Source: Cellulomonas sp. KRMCY2
Lineage (GTDB): Bacteria > Actinomycetota > Actinomycetes > Actinomycetales > Cellulomonadaceae
NCBI RefSeq assembly: GCF_000526515.1
Contig: NZ_JAGF01000001.1
Coordinates: forward strand, 1,798,001 to 1,862,000
Direction of reading: 5' to 3'
DNA: 64,000 nt
The notes under the pieces were generated by a model that was not told the DNA's origin, did not search any database, and saw nothing but the letters and a program-made list of their open reading frames with translations. Shown here in pieces: positions 51,532 through 59,500 of the stretch. Position 1 is the first letter of the stretch. Every line of letters starts with the position of its first letter. The position numbers and the translations under genes are program-made.

Positions 51532-52115
51532 TGCTCACCTCGCTCGTCCTCGAGTAGGGCCCTCAGTCGTGTACGTGCCCGGTGCACGCGACTGGTGATG
51601 GCGCTGGTCGAACATCCCAGGATCCGACCCGCCTGGTCGCAGGTGAGGCCGGCCAGCACGGTCAGGCTGACTGCGTCACGCTCGGCGCCTGGCAGCGACG
51701 CGAGCAACTCGCGTGTGCGTTCGAGGGCGACCATGGCGTCTCCAGGGTCCTGATGCTGTCGGGGAAGGACGTGCGTGAGGCGATCCTGCAAGCGTCGGAC
51801 CCGCAAGGACGAGCGGGTCGACTCCTGCAATTTGTGGTGCGCGATGCCGAAGGTCCACGCGCGCCGCTGGTCCAGGTCGGTCGGTGCGTCGTCCCAGCGT
51901 GCCCACACCGTGGTGAACGTCTCGGCCACGACATCGTCCGCGCCGTCGAGACCGACGTGTCGAACCACGAAGGCGCGCACGTCACGGTGTGCACGGGTGA
52001 ACAGTTCGGTGAACGCGGCGACGTCCTCGCCGGTCAGCAGGTCGTCACGGTCATGACCTTCACCGAGCGTGCTGCCACGCTCGTGCTGGCCAGCTGCCCC
52101 CCTGGCGCGATACAC
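51528..52115 (-). CDS. ECF-type RNA polymerase sigma factor
   Basis: Region 2 (F-T-E-L-F-T-R-A-H-R-D-V-R-A-F-V and A-D-D-V-V-A-E-T-F-T-T-V-W-A-R-W) and region 4 (L-L-A-S-L-P-G-A-E-R-D-A-V-S-L and T-C-D-Q-A-G-R-I-L-G-C-S-T-S-A-I-T-S-R-V-H-R-A-R) are complete. The start is uncertain: GTG 52115 is in frame but overlaps the preceding gene by 82 bp, and no ATG/GTG fits better near region 2. It probably controls the secreted-protein/exporter genes around it. Confidence 0.88.
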   Translation of the reverse strand: MYRARGAAGQHERGSTLGEGHDRDDLLTGEDVAAFTELFTRAHRDVRAFVVRHVGLDGADDVVAETFTTVWARWDDAPTDLDQRRAWTFGIAHHKLQESTRSSLRVRRLQDRLTHVLPRQHQDPGDAMVALERTRELLASLPGAERDAVSLTVLAGLTCDQAGRILGCSTSAITSRVHRARTRLRALLEDERGEQ

Positions 52116-52411
52116 GTCGACGATCCACTCCCGCCCGCTGCCGAGTACACACGCACTGCCGTCGACGTGCGGTTCCATATCGATCCCGCGACCGTCATGC
52201 CGGACACGTTGCCCGACACTGTCGTGCTGAAGATGGTCCCGGTGTACAGGGTCCCGCTCCACAGGCACGCGCGACCTGCGGAACACTGCGCGCTGCTCGC
52301 GGGTGCCACATCCACCGCCGAGGCACCCGGAATCAGCGGACCGGCAACCAGCGACACTGTCAGCGCCAGGACCGGCGCACCACGCCATGACGGACGGAAC
52401 GAACATCTCAT
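52034..52411 (-). CDS. Secreted protein, peptidase inhibitor I36-like
   Basis: About 125 residues from ATG 52411 (ATG 52417 or 52441 possible). Signal peptide P-V-L-A-L-T-V-S-L-V-A-G-P-L-I-P-G-A-S-A. The mature part opens A-Q-C-S-A-G-R-A-C-L-W-S-G-T-L-Y, the C-x-x-G-x-x-C-L-W pattern of the I36 family, and ends in a C-terminal Cys. It is cut from the IS1380 left end by only about 70 bp. Overlaps the sigma-factor frame. A CRP-like site is 56 bp upstream. Confidence 0.78.
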   Translation of the reverse strand: MRCSFRPSWRGAPVLALTVSLVAGPLIPGASAVDVAPASSAQCSAGRACLWSGTLYTGTIFSTTVSGNVSGMTVAGSIWNRTSTAVRVYSAAGGSGSSTCIAPGGQLASTSVAARSVKVMTVTTC

Positions 52412-52466
52412 GCCCATGACATGTCGCCGACCGCACTGCATGTCATGCGCAGGAGGGTTTCGGTCT

Positions 52467-52482
52467 AGTGATCTCGATCACA
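52467..52482 (-). promoter_or_regulatory. CRP-like palindrome upstream of I36-like gene
   Basis: On the minus strand TGTGA-TCGAGA-TCACT, 9 of 10 consensus positions, 56 bp before ATG 52411. It ends 2 bp from the left end of the IS1380-type element. Confidence 0.55.
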
Positions 52483-52483
52483 C

Positions 52484-53557
52484 TGAGCCCTGATCGACCG
52501 GCCCGAGGCTGGTGATGGTGCGTGGCGGTGAGCGAGAATGCCTTCCTGAGCAGCGAGGATGTGGATTGCGACGTCCCATCCGAGCGGCTCACGAAGGGCA
52601 TCTCGTAAGTGAGAGCCTGCCACAGCATCGTGCCGGTCTTTGATGACCCGAATCTCGTGTCGTCCGCCGGGTTGGTGCCGCTGCTGGAGTTGGCCGGGCG
52701 GGCTGGCCTGGACGGCTTGCTGGCCGAGCACCTGAGCGTGCCGAGCGCGAATGCGGCGGACAAGTAGCGCAGCGTGGGCTGGGATGCTCGCGGGCGCGGA
52801 CAGCATCGATGACCTGGATCTGCCGCGCTCGGGCGGCATGGCCCGGGTCATTGCGGGGGGGCCTCGACGTTGGGCACGTTCTTGCGCACGTTCACCCACG
52901 GTCACGTCCAGCAGGTCGACAAGATCTCCGCCGCTGTCCTTGCCGGGCTGACCGGGCAGGTCCCTGGCCTGCTGGCCGGCGGGCGCGAGGACGACGGCAT
53001 GGTCTTCATCGATGTCGACGACACCATCCGCGCCGTTCACGGGTATGCCGAGCAGGGCGCCGGGTTCGGGTACTCCCGGGTCCGAGGCCTGAACGTGCAG
53101 CTGGCCACGGCCTCGACCCCGACCAGTGCGCCGGTGCTGGTCCGGGCCCGGCTGCGCCGGGGGAACATCGCCTCGGCCACCGGTTCACCGCGGCTGCTGG
53201 CCCAGGCCATCACCACCGCTCGCGCCGCCGGCGCGAGAGGGCGGGTCCTGGCCCGTGCCGACTCGGCGTACTACCTGCGCGCGTTCCTGGCCGCAGCGGT
53301 GCGCCATGACGCGTGGTTCTCCGTCACCGCGCGGATGAACCTCCAGGTCGTCAAGGCCATCGCCGCGATCGACGATGACGCGTGGACGCCGACCCACTAC
53401 CCGAACGCGGTCTTCGACGAGCAGGCCGGCGCCTGGGTCTCCGACGCCCAGGTCGCCGAGGTCGCGTTCACCTCCCTGCCCAAGGCCCAGCAGATCACCT
53501 GCCGCCTGGTCGTGCGCCGGGTCAAGCGCCAGCAACCACGCACCTCGCCACGGGCCC
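52484..53557 (+). mobile_element. IS1380-type element, 5' part (left end and transposase N-terminus)
   Basis: Left inverted repeat TGAGCCCTGATCGACCGG begins at 52484 and differs at one base from the right end at 46793. The part ends at 53557 in the middle of the transposase, after an 84-bp stretch (53474-53557) identical to 46155-46238. Beyond it comes the tRNA-Pro terminator. The two parts therefore lie in circularly permuted order around 46794-52483. Confidence 0.85.
52608..53557 (+). pseudogene. IS1380-family transposase, N-terminal part, frameshifted
   Basis: From GTG 52608 the frame reads V-P-V-F-D-D-P-N-L-V-S-S-A-G-L-V-P-L-L-E-L, then hits a TAG after A-N-A-A-D-K. Continuation is in other frames: M-L-A-G-A-D-S-I-D-D-L-D-L, then from 52870 T-F-L-R-T-F-T-H-G-H-V-Q-Q with D-V-D-D-T-I-R and L-A-R-A-D-S-A-Y-Y (catalytic Asp residues). 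At least two frameshifts plus truncation; not functional. Confidence 0.88.
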
Positions 53558-53582
53558 AGCGCCGGCGGCAGCGGCGAAAGGA

Positions 53583-53673
53583 AAGGCCCCCGGCCGCGTA
53601 TCCGCAGGCCAGGGGCCTTACTCACTCTGTCGGGGTGACAGGATTTGAACCTGCGCCCTCTTCGTCCCGAACG
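53583..53673 (-). repeat. tRNA-Pro(CGG) 3' half with terminator, attachment copy 2
   Basis: Minus-strand 53629-53673 reads CGTTCGGGACGAAGAGGGCG, then GCAGGTTCAAATCCTGT and acceptor CACCCCG: an undamaged tRNA-Pro 3' half. The hairpin AAGGCCCC...GGGGCCTT (53583-53620) is its terminator. As in copy 1 the match stops at the 5' strand of the anticodon stem. It marks the left end of unit 2. Confidence 0.85.
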
Positions 53674-53790
53674 TCCCGTCGGGGGTGTTTGCCCAGGTCG
53701 CGGCGGTTCGGGGGCGCCTCCGGGGCCGTCCAGCTCGCAGTGGGGGTGATTCTGGGGTGAGCGTCTGGGGTGCTGCTCACGTCCCGCTCC

Positions 53791-54054
53791 TCAGTGGTAG
53801 ACGTCGCGGCGGTGGTCGACCGTCATGATCGTGACGGTGGCTGTCTCGTCGTCGATGGCGTAGATGACGCGGTACTGGCCGCGGCGGGCGGACCAGTACC
53901 CGGCGAGCTCACGCGCGAGACGCTTGCCGACGCGCTGCGGGTTCTCGGCGAGGGCTCCGTTGGCGAACTCCCAGACCGCTGTTGCTACGCCTTCCGGAAG
54001 GGTGATCTCGATCGCTCGCCGCGCCGGTGACGCCCAGCGGATGAGGTAGGTCAC
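53791..54054 (-). CDS. RelE-family toxin
   Basis: 87 residues, full length. I-R-W-A-S-P-A-R-R-A-I, N-P-Q-R-V-G-K-R-L-A-R-E-L-A-G-Y-W-S-A-R-R-G-Q-Y-R-V-I-Y and V-D-H-R-R-D-V-Y follow the RelE mRNA-interferase fold, with the basic catalytic residues and C-terminal Tyr. It would cleave mRNA at the ribosome. Start overlaps the stop of the antitoxin gene. Confidence 0.93.
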   Translation of the reverse strand: MTYLIRWASPARRAIEITLPEGVATAVWEFANGALAENPQRVGKRLARELAGYWSARRGQYRVIYAIDDETATVTIMTVDHRRDVYH

Positions 54055-54311
54055 CGCCGGCGCAGCGCAGCCAGCTCGACGGTCTCGCCGGAGTCGATCT
54101 CAGCTCGTGCCTGGGCGACCTGTGCCATCAGCGCCCTGTCCGACAGGATGTCCAGGGTCGCCTCCAGCGATGCCAGGTCGTCGGGGGACACGAGGACAGC
54201 GGCCGGCTCGCCGTTGCGTGTGATGACAACCCGCTCGTGGGTGTCGTGCACGGATCCAACGATCGCGGACAGATGGGCCTTGACGTTGGCCAGCGATGTT
54301 GTGGTCGTCAT
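54051..54311 (-). CDS. Phd/YefM-family antitoxin
   Basis: 86 residues from ATG 54311. S-L-A-N-V-K-A-H-L-S-A-I-V and R-V-V-I-T-R-N-G-E-P-A-A-V-L-V-S-P-D-D-L form the Phd DNA-binding fold; the C-terminal E-I-D-S-G-E-T-V-E-L tail should wrap the toxin. First gene of the TA operon, ATGA-type overlap with the toxin gene. Confidence 0.93.
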   Translation of the reverse strand: MTTTTSLANVKAHLSAIVGSVHDTHERVVITRNGEPAAVLVSPDDLASLEATLDILSDRALMAQVAQARAEIDSGETVELAALRRR

Positions 54312-54487
54312 GACCCGAATTCTAGTCACCGGCGGACCTGATGTACAGGCCAGGGACTGCAGTCGGGATCCGCGAGTAGCGGGATCCCTCGACGGCTCGG
54401 GTCAGGAGCCTTGTCGCCGACGGCAGTTACGAAAGGCTATTGCAGGATCCTTGCTTACTGCGGCGGCTTGGCCCTCACCAGTAGCAC

Positions 54488-57400
54488 CTACCGACCCATC
54501 CCGTAATCGCGATCGGGAGCCGACGGGTACACCGGTCCCGAGAAGTCCGAGCGACTCCGCTCGGCCGCTCGTGCCAGCCGCGCGGCCTCGGCGATCCGCT
54601 CCGCCTCGGCCCGTGCCGCGCGGTCGCGGATGAGCTGTGCGGCCTCGCCCACGGGCAGGGCGTCGATCTCGGCAAGCTCGCGGCGTGCCTGACGCACGTG
54701 GCCGCGCAGATCGGTGACGCGCTCCGCCAGTCTGCTTGGCCAGTGCCCGCCCGCGACCTCGTCCATCAGGTTCGACCGCTCCTCCTGGTGGGTCGCCTTC
54801 AGCTCCCGCTGCTCGAGGTGGGCGCGGTCGACCGCCTGCTGTGCCGCGACCACCCGCGGGTCGGCGACGGCCTGTCGCTCAGCAGCGGCCTCGGCCCAGA
54901 GGGGGAGGTGGGTCGTCGTGTGCGGGACGTCACCCCAGCGTCGGCGCACGGAGTTCTCCGCCATGCGGTGCGTCGCGAACGCCTCCCGAGCGGTGTGGGC
55001 GGCCGACCGCCTGCCGAACCGCCCCGCGACGCTCAGTGCGCGGTGCGCCTGCCACGCCCGCTCCTGCGCACTGAGGTAGTCGGCGCCGTCGGTGTTGGCC
55101 ATCTCGATCAGGGGTGCGGCGACCGTTGCCCGGACGTCGGCGAGGCGCGCGTCGGCGGCCGTGACGACGTGGACCTGCTGCTCCGCCTCGACGCGGTGCT
55201 GGGCGCCCTGCCGAGACAGGGCGCCCAGGGCGTTCTCCCACCGCGCTGCCTCGTGCTCGGCCCTCGTGATCTGTGCGCGGAGCAGGGCCCGTTCGGCGTT
55301 GACGAGCGCCATCGGGCCGTCGGCGACCAGGCCGCTGACCGCGTGATGCGCGGCGTGGGTCGCGTCGGTCAGCCCGCGATCGGCGCGGTCGCGCTGGAGT
55401 GCTGCGGTGAGCTGCGCCCGGGCCTCGTCCCGGTCCGCCGCGACGACGTGCAGGGTGTCGCTCTCCCGCCCTCGGGTCATGCCGACATACAGGCCGGCTC
55501 CGTCCAGTGCGTCGCTGAGGATCGTGTGCCCCCCGGGTGTGGTCGCGCCCTGGGCGCCGTAGGACGTCGCGGCGTACGCCAGGTGCGTGTGCTCGGCGAC
55601 GTACGGCGCCGGGAGCCTGACACTGCGACCGTGCGCGCCGCCGGCCGCGGTTGCCCTGGCCCAGACGTCGCCGTCGTCCGTGACGTGCTGGACGGTCCAG
55701 GTCTGGCGGTTCGCCACGCCGAGCTCGCTGTTGTTCAGGCGGGTCTGGACGACGTCGCCGGCGCCGATCGGCAGGCCGTCGCTGCCGTACGTGGTGTGGG
55801 CGTCGTCGACGTCGCCCCGCCGCACGCGCACCTCCCGGATGGCTGCGTTGAGGGCGCGGGCCTCGTCGTTGGTCGCGACGGTGACCGCGTCGCCGTCGCG
55901 AGCGGTGCGGGCGACCGCGTCGTGCGCGTCCTCGATTCTCGGGTGCAGCACGACCAGGCCTAGGGCCTCCAGGCGGTCGAACAGCACCGCCAAGTTCTCG
56001 CCCCGGCGGATCTGCACGGTGAGGTCGGCGTACTCGGGGTCGGCGAAGCGGTGCACCGTCGCCATGTCGAACGTGCGCTGCGAGACCTGGGCCGCGATGT
56101 CGAGCACGCCGCCCCGGCCGACCGCCGCCAGCTGCGCGCGGTCTCCGACCAGCGCGAGGCTCGCTCTGGCGTCGTCGGCGATCTCCAGCAGGGCGAGGGC
56201 GGTGTCCTGGTCGAGCATCCCCGCCTCGTCGACCACGACTCGCTCTCCCGGGTGCAGGCGGGCCGCCGCGGGCGGCCCGGCGTAGATGGTGCCCGTGCGC
56301 GGGTCCGGTTCGCCGACGGCGAGGCGCGTCCACACTCCGTCCTCGTCCCATCGCCATCCGTGGGCATGGACGAGCTTTGCGACGGAGTCGGTCGGCACAC
56401 CGAGCTCGCGGGCGGCAACGTCGGCTGCCTTCTTCGTCGGCGTCACGACCCTGGTCGCGCGGCCCTCGGCCTCCGCCGCGGCGATCGCGACGCCGAGCAT
56501 CGTGGTCTTGCCCGCACCTGCGGCCCCTTCGACCACGACCAGCGGAGCGCTGGAGGCGACCGCTGCGGCCGCGCGTTCCTGTTCGTCGTCCAGGCCGCGA
56601 TCACGCGCCAGGCTGCTCACGTCCGGCGTGGCACCTGACGGCTGAGCGGCGCGCGCCGTCAGCAGGTCGCGCAGCTGCGTGTCGGCTGCGATGACCCGCA
56701 CGCTGGTCAGGTGCGCGACGTGCTCGGGGTGGGCGATGACGGGTGGGAGCACGGACAGACAGTCCTCGGCCGCCAGCCGGGTCGTCATCGCGATGACGTC
56801 GCGGAGCTCGCCACGCTCGGCCCGCACGCCCGCCTCGGCGATGATCCGGGTGACGTGTTCCTGGATGCCGTGCACGGTCCACGTCGACGCGCCCGCGGCG
56901 CATCGGTCCAGGGCGCGGTTGGCGATCTCCTGCACGCGCAGCTCGTCGAGGACGACGGGGTCGCGTCTGGGCGCGCGGGGGAGGTCGGGGGTGTAGCCGG
57001 CGTCGTCCAGCTCGCGCCGCCAGCCCGCTTCGCTGCCGAGCCGTGACGGCTTCTTGTGCGGGCGTTCGTGGTTCCAGGCCTTGGCCTGCAACCGTGCGCT
57101 GACCACGGGACCAGGCTCTTGGCCGGGGTTGGCGGCCGCCCACTGCGCCTCGAACATCGCCAGGTTGCGCGCGACCTGGCTGGCGCGCTTGCTCATCGCG
57201 GCGTTGAACGGCTGCAGCTCGGCCACCTCGCCGGTGACGTGATCGAGCGTCAGGGCGTGCGCGTCCAGCACCGAGGCGAGCCCCGGGTGGGCAGCCAGCA
57301 CGGCGGTGCCGAGCGCGCGGATGGCGCCCTGCTGCCGGAACAGCGCCGCGGTGTCCAGCCCTCGCCACGCGCCGGCGGCCCACACCCGCGTCCCGATCTG

Positions 57401-57937
57401 CAGGTGGATGTGACGGTGCGGATCGCCCGCCCGCGAGGTCCTGTGCGAGATGGCGACCGTCTCCAGACGCTCGACCGGCACGACCTCCTGCCACCCGCGC
57501 GGGCCGACGCGGGTCACCGAGTGCAGGCCGAGCCAGGACCGGATCTCTGCCACGGCATCCCGCTGCGCCGCGTCCAACGCTTCGGACACTTCCGGGTGCA
57601 GGGCGGCGGCGATCGACAGGGACTTGGGGCTGTTCACGACCATCTCCGCGAACCGCGGCGAGCTCTGTCGAGCCTCGCCTGCCTGACGAGGAGTCCCCAT
57701 CGACTCCCCGGTGATCGGGTCGCCCCAGTCGACCCAACCTGCGTACTGGATGGGCGTCAGGGACCTCTCGCCGGTCACCCTCCCGGACCCGTCGACGACC
57801 GACAGGTCCGCCCGTGCGACGCCGCCGTCGAGGTAGTACTCGTCAGCCCGTGACCGATCCGCCTCGAGGTAGCGGCGCGCGGCCGCGCCGGCCCCTCGGT
57901 ACAGGAGCACGCCTCCTCTCACGCCGACTCCCGTCAT
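54488..57937 (-). CDS. MobF family relaxase-helicase
   Basis: 1149 residues from ATG 57937 (TTG 57952 is an alternative). Relaxase region: Y-Y-L-D-G-G-V-A, V-V-N-S-P-K-S-L-S-I-A-A-A-L, and the metal site D-P-H-R-H-I-H-L-Q-I-G. Helicase: Walker A V-V-E-G-A-A-G-A-G-K-T-T-M, Walker B V-V-V-D-E-A-G-M-L, and T-S-Y-G-A-Q-G-A-T. A C-terminal coiled-coil-rich region of about 250 residues ends in Q-L-I-R-D-R-A-A. Only distantly similar to the relaxase of the Ser island, but its tail matches the remnant at 45891. Confidence 0.94.
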   Translation of the reverse strand: MTGVGVRGGVLLYRGAGAAARRYLEADRSRADEYYLDGGVARADLSVVDGSGRVTGERSLTPIQYAGWVDWGDPITGESMGTPRQAGEARQSSPRFAEMVVNSPKSLSIAAALHPEVSEALDAAQRDAVAEIRSWLGLHSVTRVGPRGWQEVVPVERLETVAISHRTSRAGDPHRHIHLQIGTRVWAAGAWRGLDTAALFRQQGAIRALGTAVLAAHPGLASVLDAHALTLDHVTGEVAELQPFNAAMSKRASQVARNLAMFEAQWAAANPGQEPGPVVSARLQAKAWNHERPHKKPSRLGSEAGWRRELDDAGYTPDLPRAPRRDPVVLDELRVQEIANRALDRCAAGASTWTVHGIQEHVTRIIAEAGVRAERGELRDVIAMTTRLAAEDCLSVLPPVIAHPEHVAHLTSVRVIAADTQLRDLLTARAAQPSGATPDVSSLARDRGLDDEQERAAAAVASSAPLVVVEGAAGAGKTTMLGVAIAAAEAEGRATRVVTPTKKAADVAARELGVPTDSVAKLVHAHGWRWDEDGVWTRLAVGEPDPRTGTIYAGPPAAARLHPGERVVVDEAGMLDQDTALALLEIADDARASLALVGDRAQLAAVGRGGVLDIAAQVSQRTFDMATVHRFADPEYADLTVQIRRGENLAVLFDRLEALGLVVLHPRIEDAHDAVARTARDGDAVTVATNDEARALNAAIREVRVRRGDVDDAHTTYGSDGLPIGAGDVVQTRLNNSELGVANRQTWTVQHVTDDGDVWARATAAGGAHGRSVRLPAPYVAEHTHLAYAATSYGAQGATTPGGHTILSDALDGAGLYVGMTRGRESDTLHVVAADRDEARAQLTAALQRDRADRGLTDATHAAHHAVSGLVADGPMALVNAERALLRAQITRAEHEAARWENALGALSRQGAQHRVEAEQQVHVVTAADARLADVRATVAAPLIEMANTDGADYLSAQERAWQAHRALSVAGRFGRRSAAHTAREAFATHRMAENSVRRRWGDVPHTTTHLPLWAEAAAERQAVADPRVVAAQQAVDRAHLEQRELKATHQEERSNLMDEVAGGHWPSRLAERVTDLRGHVRQARRELAEIDALPVGEAAQLIRDRAARAEAERIAEAARLARAAERSRSDFSGPVYPSAPDRDYGMGR

Positions 57938-58120
57938 CGCGTGTACTTGCAACTATCGAAGGTAGCATACGTCCATTCGCGTCAGGTTGGCAGAGTCGAC
58001 ATCAGGAGGATGCTCGCCTACGCGCATGAGCGCGAGATCCCGCGCACGAGGCAGATCGAGCCGATGACCAGTGACTGGCGTCCGTCCTGCGGTGACGTCG
58101 AACGCATCAGACAATGGAGG

Positions 58121-58182
58121 GCCAGCGCCGAATGGCGGCTACCCGCGCGCCCCGCCCTGAGCGGAGCCGCTTCGTCCAGCGC
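58121..58182. repeat. 62-bp imperfect direct repeat, left copy
   Basis: GCCAGCGCCGAATGGC begins both copies and CCCTGAGCGGAGCC plus GTCCAGCGC ends both; the second copy is at 59343-59405. They enclose the membrane-protein gene and the broken serine recombinase. Confidence 0.75.
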
Positions 58183-58238
58183 GGCTGCCGACGAGCGTCG
58201 CCGCCGTTCGAGCACCCGAACCGATCGACCTGGCCGGA

Positions 58239-58901
58239 TCAGTGGACCTCAGGTCCGGGGCGGCCGTCGACGGCGGCCGCGAGGAGCCCGACGAGCGCCG
58301 CAGCGACGATCGCGGGGAGGTGGTGCGGCGGGGTGGCGCTCATCCCGTGGACCGGCTCGAGCCGGGCCAGGACCGACGCACTCGCCAACCACGGAAGCAG
58401 CGGCCCGACGTAGCCACCGACGAGCACGCAGAGCGCAACCATGCGCAGGCGACGTGCAGTCCCCGCGCCGGGCGGGCGTGACGTCGTGAACGCTCGCAGC
58501 ACCGGGAGCAGCGCGATCGCTGCCACGAGCACTGCCGCACCCCGCACCAGCACGTCGGCGGGCGAGAGCAGCCGCTCCCCCAGCGAGGACCCGGCCGCGT
58601 GGATCGTGACGATCCCGAGCGGGTCCGAGTACGGGTCAGTGTCGGGCAGACCTCCGGCCGCCATCCCGCTGACCCAGGCCCCACTGAACGGTTCGGCCGC
58701 TACGTTCAGCTCGACGCCCGCGCCGATTCCGTCAGAGGCGACGAGGCGCATCGGGACAGCGACCTCGCCGAAGAAGTCCGTGCCGGCGTCGACCACGTGC
58801 AGGACGCCTACCAGGGTCGAGAGGACCCCAATCGCCACGAGCCCCGGGCCGAGCGCCGCGGCAACCCGCCGCCAACCACTACTCACAGTCGCCACGTCCA
58901 C
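58239..58901 (-). CDS. Hypothetical membrane protein
   Basis: 220 residues. Four hydrophobic segments: L-G-P-G-L-V-A-I-G-V-L-S-T-L-V-G-V-L-H near 18-38, L-V-R-G-A-A-V-L-V-A-A-I-A-L-L near 118-135, M-V-A-L-C-V-L-V-G-G-Y-V-G near 153, and a C-terminal I-V-A-A-A-L-V-G-L-L-A-A-A-V. An extracellular loop (40-110) is rich in Gly/Asp. No family recognised. Confidence 0.7.
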   Translation of the reverse strand: MDVATVSSGWRRVAAALGPGLVAIGVLSTLVGVLHVVDAGTDFFGEVAVPMRLVASDGIGAGVELNVAAEPFSGAWVSGMAAGGLPDTDPYSDPLGIVTIHAAGSSLGERLLSPADVLVRGAAVLVAAIALLPVLRAFTTSRPPGAGTARRLRMVALCVLVGGYVGPLLPWLASASVLARLEPVHGMSATPPHHLPAIVAAALVGLLAAAVDGRPGPEVH

Positions 58902-58989
58902 CCCCGCCGTGCAGCGTAGCCAGTGGCTTCAGCGATGCCCGTATGGGGATCCCTCAACGGGACGCCCAGCCCGCTCCGCTCGACGACGA

Positions 58990-59382
58990 GTCCGCGGCAC
59001 GTCCCACGGTCCCACGAGGTCCGCCCGCGCGAGGCGATGGGCCGGCTCGGCGTCGAGGCGGACCGGGTCTACGGCGGCCACGGCCTGGCCGGAACCAACC
59101 AGCGGCCAGGGCTGCGGGAGGCGCTGGGACGTGCTGGTGGTGACCAAGCTCGACCGCCAGGCCCAGTTGCTGCCGACGCGCGCGAGATCGTCGCCGAGCT
59201 CACCGGCCGCGGCGTCCCGCCGAACATCGGTGAGTTGGTGCACGACCCGAACGATCCGACGGGGCGGCTGCCGTTAACCTCTTGGCGATGGTCGCCGAGT
59301 TCGAGGCCGAGCTCGCCCGCGCCCGGGGCACCGTGAAGCCTAGCCAGCGCCGAATGGCCGATGCCCGCGGCGCTCAGCCCTG
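58990..59382 (+). pseudogene. Serine recombinase (resolvase/invertase) remnant
   Basis: Pieces of a resolvase are spread over three frames: D-R-V-Y-G-G-H-G-L-A-G-T-N and R-P-G-L-R-E-A-L-G, then D-V-L-V-V-T-K-L-D-R-Q-A-Q, then R-E-I-V-A-E-L-T-G-R-G-V and M-V-A-E-F-E-A-E-L-A-R-A-R. The N-terminus with the catalytic Ser and the C-terminal DNA-binding part are missing. At least three frameshifts. Confidence 0.82.
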
Positions 59383-59405
59383 AGCGGAGCCACTAGGTCC
59401 AGCGC
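59343..59405. repeat. Imperfect direct repeat, right copy
   Basis: Second copy of the repeat at 58121-58182, with about ten mismatches and one indel. It overlaps the end of the serine-recombinase remnant. Confidence 0.75.
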
Positions 59406-59500
59406 AGGGTGTCGTGCCGGGTCCAGGGGCCTTCGATGATTGGTGGTGGCAGGCGCCGTTTTTGATCCAGGCGGTGGTGGGGTCGTGCGGGCCGTCCGCG

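Larger units (their letters stand above)
43571..53673. mobile_element. Accreted unit 1 at tRNA-Pro
   Basis: About 10.1 kb between two 3' tRNA-Pro copies. It holds a membrane protein, Fic protein, relaxase C-terminal remnant and an exporter cargo enclosed by two parts of an IS1380-type element. No integrase or complete relaxase remains, so it is a decayed element. Boundaries come from the tRNA repeats. Confidence 0.65.

Noticed and set aside
52034-52441. Start of the I36-like protein at 52441
   Set aside because: The N-terminal C-G-R-R-H-V extension does not fit a signal peptide as well as starts at 52411 or 52417.
57941-58489. 182-residue forward frame after the relaxase
   Set aside because: Covers the 62-bp repeat and antisense of the membrane gene; Arg/Ser-rich without any motif.
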